Source: Trileptium ribeirensis (Eukaryota; Nematoda; Enoplea; Enoplida; Thoracostomopsidae). Taken from it: a DNA stretch of 64,000 bases. Within the stretch, counting starts at the first letter, position 1. Each line of letters begins with the position of its first letter. Location: positions 62,001-126,000 of the forward strand of contig JASANE010000442.1 in assembly GCA_030248225.1 (NCBI GenBank), written 5' to 3'. The notes beneath the pieces were generated by a model that made no database searches, was not told the DNA's origin, and saw only the letters and a list, made by a program, of their open reading frames with translations. Made by a program: the position numbers and the translations under genes. Shown piece after piece: positions 26,806-36,700 of this stretch.

Positions 26806-27269
26806 AGATCCCCTAGCAATCGTTTATCGAAACTACCGTCTCAACGTTGAATTTCGTTGGACATTCGAGCGCCTGTCGAGTCTATCACGAACTTTGCCTG
26901 CAACGGTTCGGTTCTTCGCTGCTGTCGCTGGTCGTTTGGAAACATTCGCTGCCTAGCTCGCTGACAACACGCTGCGCTACGACCCGTCGAGTGGACGCTG
27001 CTCAAGAGAAAACGATTGAAGACCCTGAGCTGGACATTGTAAACCTCTCTTTATTTTCTTGACTTTGTTTGAATTTTATGATCACTATTGCTTAGTGCTG
27101 TGCTTGTAATTGCTTTAGCTTAACCTTTGTGTGTCTGATTTAGCTGTTAGTTAACTATATTGTGCATAATTGCTCTGGGTTAACGTTACTGTATACCTGC
27201 TCGATCTGTGACAACTCTCTTGTTATTACCGTCGTGAGTTCCGTGCCTATTAACCTGAGTGACGAAGGT

Positions 27270-27300
27270 GACTATATCATTTTGCTAACCGGGACCGTTG
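27270..27300 (+). promoter_or_regulatory. Candidate 5' LTR end and primer-binding site
   Basis: ACTATATCA at 27,271-27,279 could be an LTR 3' end (CA). The bases after it, TTTTGCTAACCGGGACCG, resemble the region where Ty3/gypsy elements carry a tRNA primer-binding site, but the canonical TGG is TGC here. Without a second LTR this cannot be confirmed. The leader up to the gag ATG would be about 270 bp. Confidence 0.2.
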
Positions 27301-27546
27301 GGTTGCTCTGATCTTGCAGGAAACACGGTAAGGAAGTTCGCGAAGTAACAGTTAGCTTCAGGTTTTGTAGTTGTCAACACTTGACTGTGGTAACATTTGC
27401 GTATCTGATCAATTCGCATCCGAACGTGTAGAGACATCAGCTTCATTCGATCACCCACACCCTAATCATCGCCGTTACCGCTAATTTGATTTACGCGTTT
27501 TGCTTAACTGAACTCCTGTTAGTTCCGAGTAAACGTGACTAGGACG

Positions 27547-30500
27547 ATGGACGCCAACGTTAATCACAACGGCGACTTGGAGACAAGCGACTTTTTCGGC
27601 GCGACGGATGGACCGATGGAAGATACCGTACGGCCCAGAACTCGACCGGCCGCAACTGCCGGCGAGCGACCGTTGACACCGCCACCACCTCGACCAACTG
27701 GACACTTGCGTCGTGGAGACTTTGCTGAAGCGCTCGGCGCGGACGCAAGTGCCACGAATGCGATCTTGCACCACTTAACCACCCAGTCCACCGGTCCTCC
27801 AATGATACCGTTAAGGGACATGCCGACCTTTGATGGGAAACCTGGAGGTCAGGATTTTGAGGATTGGGTCCGAATGTACAACCGTCTCGCCAACGCCAAT
27901 GGTTGGGATGATCGTCGAAAACTAATTTGTGTACCTGCTCTTTTGCGTGGACCGGCAAGGGAGGCTTTCGAAGGCCTTCCACCGGCGAAGCGTCAAAGTT
28001 TCTTAGGACTTGTCGCCAACTTACGCTTTTTGTTTTCGTCTTCTCGCAGGCCTGAGAAATCACTATCAGGACTTTGCACTAGGCAACAAGGAGCAAACGA
28101 ACCAGTTGCGATGTATGGTTTAGAGTTGCAGAAGTTGTGTGATCGCGCCTTCCCCGATATGGAAGATGAGCAAAGGGACACCATGCTGCGCATGTTCTTT
28201 CAGAGAGGTTTACGACCCGAGGTGCGCAGGCAAGTTCTTAACCAGATTCATGAGTGCGAGACGTTTCGCGATACAGTAGCTGTTGCTAAGCGGTACGAGG
28301 ATGCAAACGCTGCTTGCCCCGACCCAGACGCTTCGGTTACTAGTAAACCCCGCACTAAGACGGTAAACTCTCTTCTTGAGGAAGGAGGCGAAGGTCTGAT
28401 CACACAACTCCAGACCATGATTGAGGAACACCGTAAGGCAAACACTAGTAATAGTGATACGATTAGTCGGTTATTAGACGTAATTGACAAACGAGCTGAG
28501 AACACGCGTCAATTAAATGCACTCGCGCCGCCGTTTGTACCCGGCTCGCCTGCCGCGCCGCCGTGCTTGCCGATGCCGCATATCACTTGCTATCGTTGTG
28601 GTGAACCAGGGCATGTCATGCGCGACTGCCCGCATCCCGCGCGCTATCCGCCAGCTGCTAACAACGTACCGCGCAACGCCGAACCTGCGCCAGTTTATGC
28701 TCCTGGTGCAATACGCCGAGAGCCAATGCAGTATCAACCGAGGAACTACGGAGGAGCCTATCCTCGGAACGATAATTATCCTGTGGGCCGTGGAGGTCCT
28801 CAACCGCCTCCGTCTCGTCGTTTCGAGAACGGAGCGGGACACCGAAATAACGTAGGATGGAATAGTGGAGGAAATCGTCCTAATTTGAATCAACCTGGAT
28901 ATCAGTCTAACCGCCCAACCCCAGGTTTCGCTAATAATGCTCGTGGTAATGGAGACTACGCAGGTAACCGCCAATCCGCTATGTACAGCAACAGACCTGG
29001 ACAGGCTAATGGATATCAGAGAGCCGCTAATGAGCGACCGCAGTTTGAGCGCAATGTAGGTCTACAGCAACAGTCTAACCGTCCGTATGTAGGAAACGGA
29101 GGAAATAGAAACGGAGGTGCAGTAGAGCGTCGCAGATATCAACTAAACTGTAGTGCTTCGCAGACAAAAGGTAATCGTGACCCTAGCCCAGCCACTACCC
29201 ACCGTTTAGACGTGCTTAGTCGTGAGCTCGGCATGATCCAGGGTAAGTTAGGATATAGCGCCCCAACTGGACGAGTGAATGCTATTGCAATTGCAGACGA
29301 ACCGCAGTATGACGATGACGGATATGAGATGAACCGAGACGACGATGACATGGACTTTTCCGAGATGACAGAGGGATTTGCTGAGAGGCATTTGAATGTG
29401 ATTACGACTGCTCCTTGGGCTGATGCCGCGCGTCTTCCTCGGAGTTGTAGTCCGTTCCAGCCGATCGACAATCCCGAAGATAGGACGTTGAATTTAACCG
29501 ACGCCGACTACGAACAGTATTTGGACGATAGCACCAGCACTGTATTATATAGCACTGAAAATAGAAAACACCAAAAAGAGGGTTATTTGGGAGAGGGATT
29601 GTATATGTCATGCGTGGACATACCTAGCGCGGGTATTGATCCACAAGTATATATGTCTGCGAGCGATATAGAAAGCGAACCGCGAGGCGAGCGACAGGTC
29701 GACCAATCGAACCATCCGGCCGTGCGTAGGTCTGGAATGAACGAACGAACCTTAATGGCTTTGGAAGGTAGTAATGATAGTGTTGAGATTTGTGATGAAA
29801 TGGAGAATAATCAAGTTGAAAATTATAGGTTAAGTGAGTATAAGGAAAGTGATGATTTTATTGCCGGCCGTCCCCAGGGAATCACCTCAAGGGGGAATTC
29901 CGGAACCCCCAGCTCTTTGGAGATGACTGCGAGGAATGTGGATGATGATGTTGATGTATTTGAGCCATTGTTATTATTATTTTCCTCCTCTGTGGCTGGC
30001 CATCCGATAGAGAGTGTGGTGGATGTTGTTGATGATTATTCCGGCAGGGAAGCCGAGGACGTTGATATGGCTCATGAAGATACGGATCGATTCGGGTCGT
30101 CGTGTGAGACACCCATGGAGCTTTTAGAGACCGATGGAAGGTCAGGGACGATGGAGGTTAGGTTAGACGATGTAGAGGCCTCATCAGAGTCGCCTAGCCC
30201 TAGTTCCGTTCTAAATTATAGGTCGTATGATGTAGTATGTGGGTCGGACCGCCGCGCGGGTCGTCCCTTGTGTGATGATGCGAATTGTGTGTCGTATGAA
30301 CTTGCTGATTTGCCTAAGTTAGGTCGCGCTCGCAGTCTTAGTGAATTCATGATGGATAATGATGGAAGTGATGTTGATGTAATTGAGTGCTATTTTGAAC
30401 CGGCCAATTATAGCACCGATGGACTTGAGGTGACTTTCCCGACCTCATTGGCAAGGGGTTCCACGGTCATTGGGTCCTTCCTTGATGCTGACCGGGGCCG

Positions 30501-33500
30501 CCCTTGTCACCTGTATCCAAGCAGAGGTAGCAGCGGGTTCGCGACCGTTCGCACCGATGAAGCGGGTATGATCGTTGGGGCTGAAAGTATTGCCCGGGGT
30601 CTGCCCAGGTACGGGGATGTTGATGGCGGAGTGGCAAATAAAGGCCGTCCATCGCATTGTGAGGCTTCCGTTGCGCCAAGCGTTACTGAAGCGCGCAGTA
30701 ACGTTCCCCATGCTGAGCTAAGTTTTTTCAATGACTTGCATGATGAAGTTGATGTGGTTGATGATGTTGTTGAACAGAAGAATAGTGAATTGAGGGAGTC
30801 GGTTGAACTCCTATTTGAACGAAGTGGATCCACAGCGAGCGAAGCGAATCATTTAAGCGAAGCGAAAGTGTCTAATCTAAGTCAAAGCACTGCACATGCA
30901 CATAGCGATTTTGAGGACGAGCAGGATAGTGAGCCTGAGTATGAAATAACCAACGCTCTGGACGACTCTGATAATAGTCACGACGAAGCCAGTGATAGCG
31001 AACTCGATGAGGAACAACTATTAAGCGACGAAGAGTTCTGGGCAAATTGGCAAGATCCGAACGCCGATTGGTACCGACGTGGACCCACCCCCGATGTACG
31101 AGAGTGGCACCGTGAAGGGGCATGGGAAATGCGCCGAAACAATGCGTTACAGCGAACACTATCGGACGAAGGTGTTGACTTGAGCCTGCGAACAAGTCAT
31201 TTGTCAATCCGCTCCGGAGACGCTGATGACACTACCAGCGAGGATGAGTCGGATGTGACCACCGAAGAAGACAGTGATGAGGATGAGTCGCCGGACGCGA
31301 GCGAGTTGAGATTGGCTCACTCGGATGACAGTGTAGGGGAGGATCCTATCGAAGGGTCGCCGCGTATGCGCCCGGGTAATTTAGGTGAGTCCACTAACAC
31401 TTTGTCTAGCGTTTCTAGCGATATTTCGGGATCCGTCGAAGAGGTGCCCTGTATGCCCTCGGGTAATTCGGATAGCCCGCTTAAGAAATCTAAGGTAGCT
31501 GAGGATGAATCCGTCGAAGGGAGACCAAGTATGTCCCCGGGTAATTCGGAGGAATCCGTGGTCATTGTCAGTGAACATTCAAACGCATGTATGGGACGAC
31601 GACAGTTACTTGACTTTGTGCAGGACGCCAACGACGAACGATCACGCCGACTGGATGAGCAATTGCACAGCATGTATGGACTTTATCTTACTCATAACCT
31701 CCCGATTGAACGAGGACGCATTCGCGCACTGACAGCGAATGAGCGAAATCGTATTGTGGGACCGGACACATTATTTGCTATCTCTACCGATCATGCCGAG
31801 ACCTCGAACTATCAATATCCGCGCATCGAAATAACCGAAAATTCGAGCCCCTTTGTAGCGGAATGTCTTATTCCGATTAACTTTAGAGCAGGTGAGATAA
31901 ACGCTAACTTCGGTCAATCTGTGGTACTACAACCGCAGGCCCTTTTCTATAGGAGGGTTGTGTTAGCCATGGAGCAATTGAACAATCTTAGTAGGCTGTT
32001 CGACGTTCGCTTTGAATGTAGCGAGGACGCCGCTCTTCAACGAGATTCCGCTATGCTGAGCAGTATTCTAGGTATGGCCTCCCCTATCGATCATCGCGTA
32101 ACTGGACTGTACCTTGATCCAGTGGCTCTCGCTTCGTTGGAACTCCTCATGGAATTGTTGGGTCAATGCGTGAATGGCCACACGCTCCAGCAAGTCATGG
32201 AGAAGGAATTTGAGGCAGAGCTAAGTAAGCACCCAATGTGTCAAGAGTGTAGGAGGAGTCATACTCGACCAACATCGAGCGTCGATCCTTGCTGTTATTT
32301 TGTAGGGCGCCACGGAAAGTGGAACAACCAAGGTACTTTAAGCACCGCTTGCGCTTCTATCCGCAGTGACGGCTATATAATACCTAACTGGCGTTACTAT
32401 ATTGGTATTCAGACGCCCCGAATGCAACGACTCTCCCGTGCAGCTAACATCGACTTGCATGATATGCTGGGCGAAGCGCCCCAGCTGTTAGAATTCATCT
32501 ATAGAAATCAAGGTAGCGAAGGAGTCCCAATAACTACTTTCGCTCAGTACACAATGAATAACGTGGAGTTTACAGACGAGTCCCATAGTCGGGATCGCCT
32601 AGTGCTCTTGTGTGCGCGTTTGAGACTCCTGAGACGCCCTGCTAGCGTCAATATGCTCCAAATTGAGTGCGGCACGACCATCGGCGAACATGTAGAAGTG
32701 GACTACTTAATTTCGGAACCGTGTACACTCCGGCGCAGTAGTATCACTAGCTCCACTCAAGACTTGGACGAACAGCTGGCTCTAGCGATGGCCGACTGTT
32801 TAAACACTTCCGAAGAGGATCTTGGTGAGCAGAATGAACCGACGGCAGAGAATGCCCGACCAGTTGATGGGGAAACCCCGAGTGGAACTGACGAACAGGT
32901 AGTGGACAGTGAGGAGCAATCAGAGCCTCCCCGAAAGATGGCTCGACCTTCCTCTCCTAGCTTAAACAATGGCCCAGGTCAAAATACAGGTATTTGGAAG
33001 GTTTGTGCTATCTTACTGTTACTTTGGCTCTCGACACTAAGCTCTACGCACGCCACGCTCTCGCCTTTCAGTGACGCAATTTCACGACTAGGTGCATTTG
33101 TAAACCGCCAAGTAGGTGTTGTCGTCGAACCGCAGGGTCTGGTGATCACCTCCGACCAGACTACGCACTTGCCAGTGGTACTGCAGCTGTCATTGAGAGA
33201 TTGGGAACGCAAATCGGACCCCTACGTAAGCAATGTTTGTCCAACGTATGAAGTTAACGGTTCCTGCCGAGCTGATTGCTGCAGGAAGGCGAACTGTACT
33301 GAGTACCCGCAGCTGCATACAACCTTGAGCGCATTAGAACGCGAACTGGACGACGCATATCATGGCATATTAGATACCAATTATTACTCGCTACTTGTGC
33401 ACTCCTTCTGCCTAGAGAACGAGCACCTATGCGACCTTACCAACCGTCGAGAAAAACGCTTTGCGAGCCTAATCGCCGCCGCGGCGGGCGCCGTTTCTGG

Positions 33501-35400
33501 TTTTCTAGGTTTAGGAATGGCTTTTGCCAACGGAGTTCATATTAATAACGTACGTCAGCAAGTGACCGTTCTCGAAAAGTTTATGCGCGAGACGAATGAC
33601 GTCTCTTTTCGGAATACTAAGGCAATAAAGCAACTAACCCGAGCTAATGAGGACATTTATGCATTTCTACACCACAGCATGCAGGAGGTCGTCTTCATGA
33701 TTGAGCAGGTCCGATGCGCTGATCAGAAAAAGGTCACACACGTGCATCATCAATTAATTGATCACATACTGCGAGCGAACATGCGCTCGTCGGTACAGGC
33801 CATCATGGAGTCTATGTTAAACGGCGAACTCTCCCCCGCTGTTATCGATGTCGTTATGCTACGACGATTATTCGCAATGGATTCCCGCATATCCAAGACC
33901 ATTCTGATGCGAGAACCCAGTCTAGCCTATCAATTTGGCCGAGTGATGCCCGTAAGTGTAGACCTATCGAGATTTCGCTTTGGCTTTATTTTGCAGTTAC
34001 CTTTGCCTAAACGCAGCGATGTCCGACCCTATTTTCGGGTCTATAACACAGGTTGGAACGCTCCCGACATGCTGACGCAGCTGAAACTACCTCTACCACA
34101 ATATGCAGCCCGATTGGGACATACGCGTTTCGAGTCGCTGAATCTAGGAGCATGCATGCACAGACCCGGAATTGCTTTCTGTGCACCCCACGCGTTACTA
34201 ACCTACCACAGTACAAATTGCTTAGAATGGATCATCGCAGGCGAATTCGTGCCACAATCCACCAAACACGCATGCAGCAACCGCGCGCTCATCGGCCCAC
34301 TCGCCAATGACACCGCCGTACACACAACTATTCAAAGTGTTCTAATTAGGACTAGAGAGCCCGAAGTTATACTGACAAATCGTAGACAGCTCGCGCATGT
34401 CACCCTAGGTAAGGCCATTAAAGTTCCGCCTACTGGAATTTTATGGTTTCCCCAAGGAAATTATACGCAGTTAGACGTAGGATCGATTGTACTAACGAGC
34501 ATGTTAAAGCCAGAGGAAATCACAATTAAATTTGGACCAAATATTACTATTGACCGGCTCTCCGGCCTCAAACTAAGACCTCTAACCTGGAACTCACTCG
34601 ACGACGCTAAGGCGACGAACTTACATGTAGCTCAGATAGCTAAGGAACAAGTACAAAAGATAGTTAACTTTCCTGCCTTAGAGTATACCGGACTTTCTCC
34701 TTACCTTACAGTTACCATCATTGTTAGCGTAATTAGTCTGGTCTACTGCATGACCAAGTGTAAGGTCTGTCCTAAGTACGCCTACTACCCACCCGGTTGG
34801 CTACCATGCCGCGGGAGACTGATCAAAACTGACGGAAAACCCCGAAAAGCAATTAGATGGGTCAGAGCCGACAAAAGAGGCCCTAGCGCTCCAACTGAGG
34901 AGGAAACTACACCCCGAGCTTCGCCGACCGAGGTTTCGATTGTACCTTCGGGAACGCCGCGCGTGTCCGTTGCATCCAATCGTGCCCCGCGCCGCTCGAA
35001 CCGGCTGCTGACAGCTCGTGCCTCCTCTGAAGAAGAACTTGTATTCATTGAAGACGAAGAATTGTTCGCTAATCCTACCCGTGACTTACGCCGTGGACCG
35101 CGACAGGGTATGTTCACCCGACAATTAAACACAATGAACGCAGGTAACACCCCACTCCTCATCAATGCAACCATACTCGGCACTCCAGTCACGACACTTG
35201 TAGACACAGGAGCGGATGTGTCAATCATGTCACAAGCCCTAGCCGCCCGTTTAGGCCTGGTACCCCGAGACACTAACACCACCCCTATAGGATCGGCCAC
35301 CCAACAGGAACTGACAATTAGTGGAGTGGTGAAAGCACCAATTACTATAGGTTTCGCTAAGTACCCCATGCGACTTTCAAGTGACTACCGACACACCTAA
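27547..35400 (+). CDS. Gag-X-Env-protease polyprotein of an LTR retroelement
   Basis: 2,617 codons without a stop. I start at ATG 27,547 (context acgATGg), since the codons upstream lack an ATG. Residues about 90-250 resemble a Ty3/gypsy Gag capsid region. C348-x2-C351-x4-H356-x4-C361 is a nucleocapsid zinc knuckle, followed by a Gly/Asn/Arg-rich stretch to about 530. Residues about 580-1350 are acidic and repetitive. About 1350-1735 looks globular, with a Cys/His cluster at 1565-1583. A UIM-like helix lies at 1739-1758. A hydrophobic signal-like segment at 1819-1836 starts an envelope-like module. It contains RREKR at 1967-1971, an Ala/Gly-rich fusion peptide from F1972, a heptad-like helical region, and a transmembrane segment at about 2387-2405 with a basic tail. 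DTG at 2553-2555 starts a retroviral aspartic protease. The frame is lost inside the protease near 35,365. Known: these domains are typical of Metaviridae and retroviruses. Unusual: Env precedes protease and pol. The X region is unassigned. Confidence 0.88.
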   Translation: MDANVNHNGDLETSDFFGATDGPMEDTVRPRTRPAATAGERPLTPPPPRPTGHLRRGDFAEALGADASATNAILHHLTTQSTGPPMIPLRDMPTFDGKPGGQDFEDWVRMYNRLANANGWDDRRKLICVPALLRGPAREAFEGLPPAKRQSFLGLVANLRFLFSSSRRPEKSLSGLCTRQQGANEPVAMYGLELQKLCDRAFPDMEDEQRDTMLRMFFQRGLRPEVRRQVLNQIHECETFRDTVAVAKRYEDANAACPDPDASVTSKPRTKTVNSLLEEGGEGLITQLQTMIEEHRKANTSNSDTISRLLDVIDKRAENTRQLNALAPPFVPGSPAAPPCLPMPHITCYRCGEPGHVMRDCPHPARYPPAANNVPRNAEPAPVYAPGAIRREPMQYQPRNYGGAYPRNDNYPVGRGGPQPPPSRRFENGAGHRNNVGWNSGGNRPNLNQPGYQSNRPTPGFANNARGNGDYAGNRQSAMYSNRPGQANGYQRAANERPQFERNVGLQQQSNRPYVGNGGNRNGGAVERRRYQLNCSASQTKGNRDPSPATTHRLDVLSRELGMIQGKLGYSAPTGRVNAIAIADEPQYDDDGYEMNRDDDDMDFSEMTEGFAERHLNVITTAPWADAARLPRSCSPFQPIDNPEDRTLNLTDADYEQYLDDSTSTVLYSTENRKHQKEGYLGEGLYMSCVDIPSAGIDPQVYMSASDIESEPRGERQVDQSNHPAVRRSGMNERTLMALEGSNDSVEICDEMENNQVENYRLSEYKESDDFIAGRPQGITSRGNSGTPSSLEMTARNVDDDVDVFEPLLLLFSSSVAGHPIESVVDVVDDYSGREAEDVDMAHEDTDRFGSSCETPMELLETDGRSGTMEVRLDDVEASSESPSPSSVLNYRSYDVVCGSDRRAGRPLCDDANCVSYELADLPKLGRARSLSEFMMDNDGSDVDVIECYFEPANYSTDGLEVTFPTSLARGSTVIGSFLDADRGRPCHLYPSRGSSGFATVRTDEAGMIVGAESIARGLPRYGDVDGGVANKGRPSHCEASVAPSVTEARSNVPHAELSFFNDLHDEVDVVDDVVEQKNSELRESVELLFERSGSTASEANHLSEAKVSNLSQSTAHAHSDFEDEQDSEPEYEITNALDDSDNSHDEASDSELDEEQLLSDEEFWANWQDPNADWYRRGPTPDVREWHREGAWEMRRNNALQRTLSDEGVDLSLRTSHLSIRSGDADDTTSEDESDVTTEEDSDEDESPDASELRLAHSDDSVGEDPIEGSPRMRPGNLGESTNTLSSVSSDISGSVEEVPCMPSGNSDSPLKKSKVAEDESVEGRPSMSPGNSEESVVIVSEHSNACMGRRQLLDFVQDANDERSRRLDEQLHSMYGLYLTHNLPIERGRIRALTANERNRIVGPDTLFAISTDHAETSNYQYPRIEITENSSPFVAECLIPINFRAGEINANFGQSVVLQPQALFYRRVVLAMEQLNNLSRLFDVRFECSEDAALQRDSAMLSSILGMASPIDHRVTGLYLDPVALASLELLMELLGQCVNGHTLQQVMEKEFEAELSKHPMCQECRRSHTRPTSSVDPCCYFVGRHGKWNNQGTLSTACASIRSDGYIIPNWRYYIGIQTPRMQRLSRAANIDLHDMLGEAPQLLEFIYRNQGSEGVPITTFAQYTMNNVEFTDESHSRDRLVLLCARLRLLRRPASVNMLQIECGTTIGEHVEVDYLISEPCTLRRSSITSSTQDLDEQLALAMADCLNTSEEDLGEQNEPTAENARPVDGETPSGTDEQVVDSEEQSEPPRKMARPSSPSLNNGPGQNTGIWKVCAILLLLWLSTLSSTHATLSPFSDAISRLGAFVNRQVGVVVEPQGLVITSDQTTHLPVVLQLSLRDWERKSDPYVSNVCPTYEVNGSCRADCCRKANCTEYPQLHTTLSALERELDDAYHGILDTNYYSLLVHSFCLENEHLCDLTNRREKRFASLIAAAAGAVSGFLGLGMAFANGVHINNVRQQVTVLEKFMRETNDVSFRNTKAIKQLTRANEDIYAFLHHSMQEVVFMIEQVRCADQKKVTHVHHQLIDHILRANMRSSVQAIMESMLNGELSPAVIDVVMLRRLFAMDSRISKTILMREPSLAYQFGRVMPVSVDLSRFRFGFILQLPLPKRSDVRPYFRVYNTGWNAPDMLTQLKLPLPQYAARLGHTRFESLNLGACMHRPGIAFCAPHALLTYHSTNCLEWIIAGEFVPQSTKHACSNRALIGPLANDTAVHTTIQSVLIRTREPEVILTNRRQLAHVTLGKAIKVPPTGILWFPQGNYTQLDVGSIVLTSMLKPEEITIKFGPNITIDRLSGLKLRPLTWNSLDDAKATNLHVAQIAKEQVQKIVNFPALEYTGLSPYLTVTIIVSVISLVYCMTKCKVCPKYAYYPPGWLPCRGRLIKTDGKPRKAIRWVRADKRGPSAPTEEETTPRASPTEVSIVPSGTPRVSVASNRAPRRSNRLLTARASSEEELVFIEDEELFANPTRDLRRGPRQGMFTRQLNTMNAGNTPLLINATILGTPVTTLVDTGADVSIMSQALAARLGLVPRDTNTTPIGSATQQELTISGVVKAPITIGFAKYPMRLSSDYRHT

Positions 35401-36073
35401 CGAATGCATCTTAGGTACAGGTTTCATGGCTTTACTACCGTATGTAGCCATAAATTTCAAGGACAGCTGTTTGGATCTATCAATCGGGACGGAAAACTGT
35501 TCGGCGACCTTCGCCGATCAAGGAGACTATCGACCGCCCGTCATCAACGTAGTAAATAGAAAATATACACAGGTACCGCCAAACACCGAACTATTCAACA
35601 ACGCTATCCCCGAGATCACTCAGCCACCCACTGGCCAAGCACTATTTGTACCAGACCCTTTCATTAGGGACATTGCCATCGCACACGCCCTGGTGCTCAC
35701 TGGTCAATGCATGATTCCAGTAGCGATGATGAATTTTGGAAATATACCTGTTGCAGTACACGCAGGACAAACAATAGGACACATCGAGATGCTGGACGAT
35801 AATGAGGTCGAGCTCTTGTACGACAGCAACAAGCGTCTACTCCAACTCGGACCTCCTCAACACACCAAACAATGCAACCGCATAGGAGTTACACGCGACA
35901 ATGTAGTGCAAGTCATAAACGATCAAAACAAAACAATCGACACGGAAAGATCCATGCAGGTACTGAGCAAAATCGATTTTGGACAGACCACACTTAATCC
36001 CTATGAACTAAAACAATTGAAAACCACTATTTCCGAAAACGCAGACATATTCAGTGTGCACCCATCGACCTAG
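35365..36073 (+). pseudogene. Protease C-terminus and protease-RT linker (frame 2)
   Basis: A frame change near 35,365 moves the reading to a different frame open to the stop at 36,071-36,073. The protease C-terminal motif ILGTGF lies at about 35,408-35,425, equivalent to the usual ILGxDF. After it comes the linker typical of Ty3/gypsy Pol, with the pattern N-x-GNIPVAVHAGQTIG. The reading returns to frame 1 near 36,068. I see no obvious slippery heptamer at the first change, so decay is more likely than programmed frameshifting, but this is inference. Confidence 0.75.
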
Positions 36074-36700
36074 GTAGGTGTGGTGTACACCGGCATAGGA
36101 TAATTACAGGGGACGCAAAACCCATAAAGCAGGTGCCGTATCGTTTGGCACATTCTCTACGTGAACCTCTGAGGGAGGAACTAAACAACATGGTGGAAGC
36201 CGGACTTATAACACCATCAGATTCACCTTTGGGCTCACCCATTGTGTACGTCACCAAAAGTGACGGCACCTTACGTTTATGCGTGGACTTTCGCAAACTT
36301 AATGTGGTCGCCGAACGCGTCCTATACACGCTACCCGCATAGACGACATATTAGGATGCCTGCGAAACACAAAATATCATGTCGAGTTTAGATCTAAGCA
36401 AAGGGTTTTGGCAATTAGAATTAGATCCCGAAACCAAGGAAAAGACTTCCTTTGTCACTGTCCACGGACAGTACGAATACAATGTCTTACCCTTTGGCTT
36501 AAATTCTTCGCCAGGCGCCTTCCAAAGGTGCATGTTAATAATTTTAAAAGGCTTGGAATGGGAAAGATACCTCATTTATATAGACGACATATTAGTTTTC
36601 TCACCCACATTTGAACAGCACTTAGCAGATCTCAATCACAGTTTCGTAAGGCTAATCTCAAACTAAAACCCTCCAAATGCCAATTCGGACACAGAAACAA
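36074..36700 (+). pseudogene. Reverse transcriptase, disrupted
   Basis: Ty3/gypsy-type RT fingers and palm. The LREELNNMVEAGLITPSDSP region, the LCVDFRKLN motif, SSLDLSKGFWQ (first catalytic Asp) and the catalytic YIDDIL box at 36,577-36,594 are all present. Breaks: an out-of-frame patch at about 36,338-36,378, which puts stops at 36,340 and 36,352, and frame changes near 36,645 and 36,698. The catalytic residues I can see are kept. As it stands the segment cannot be translated as one protein. Confidence 0.9.

Noticed and set aside
35360..35400. Programmed ribosomal frameshift between gag-env and pol
   Set aside because: I see no clear slippery heptamer, and the break falls inside the protease domain with many further frame changes downstream. 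Decay is simpler.
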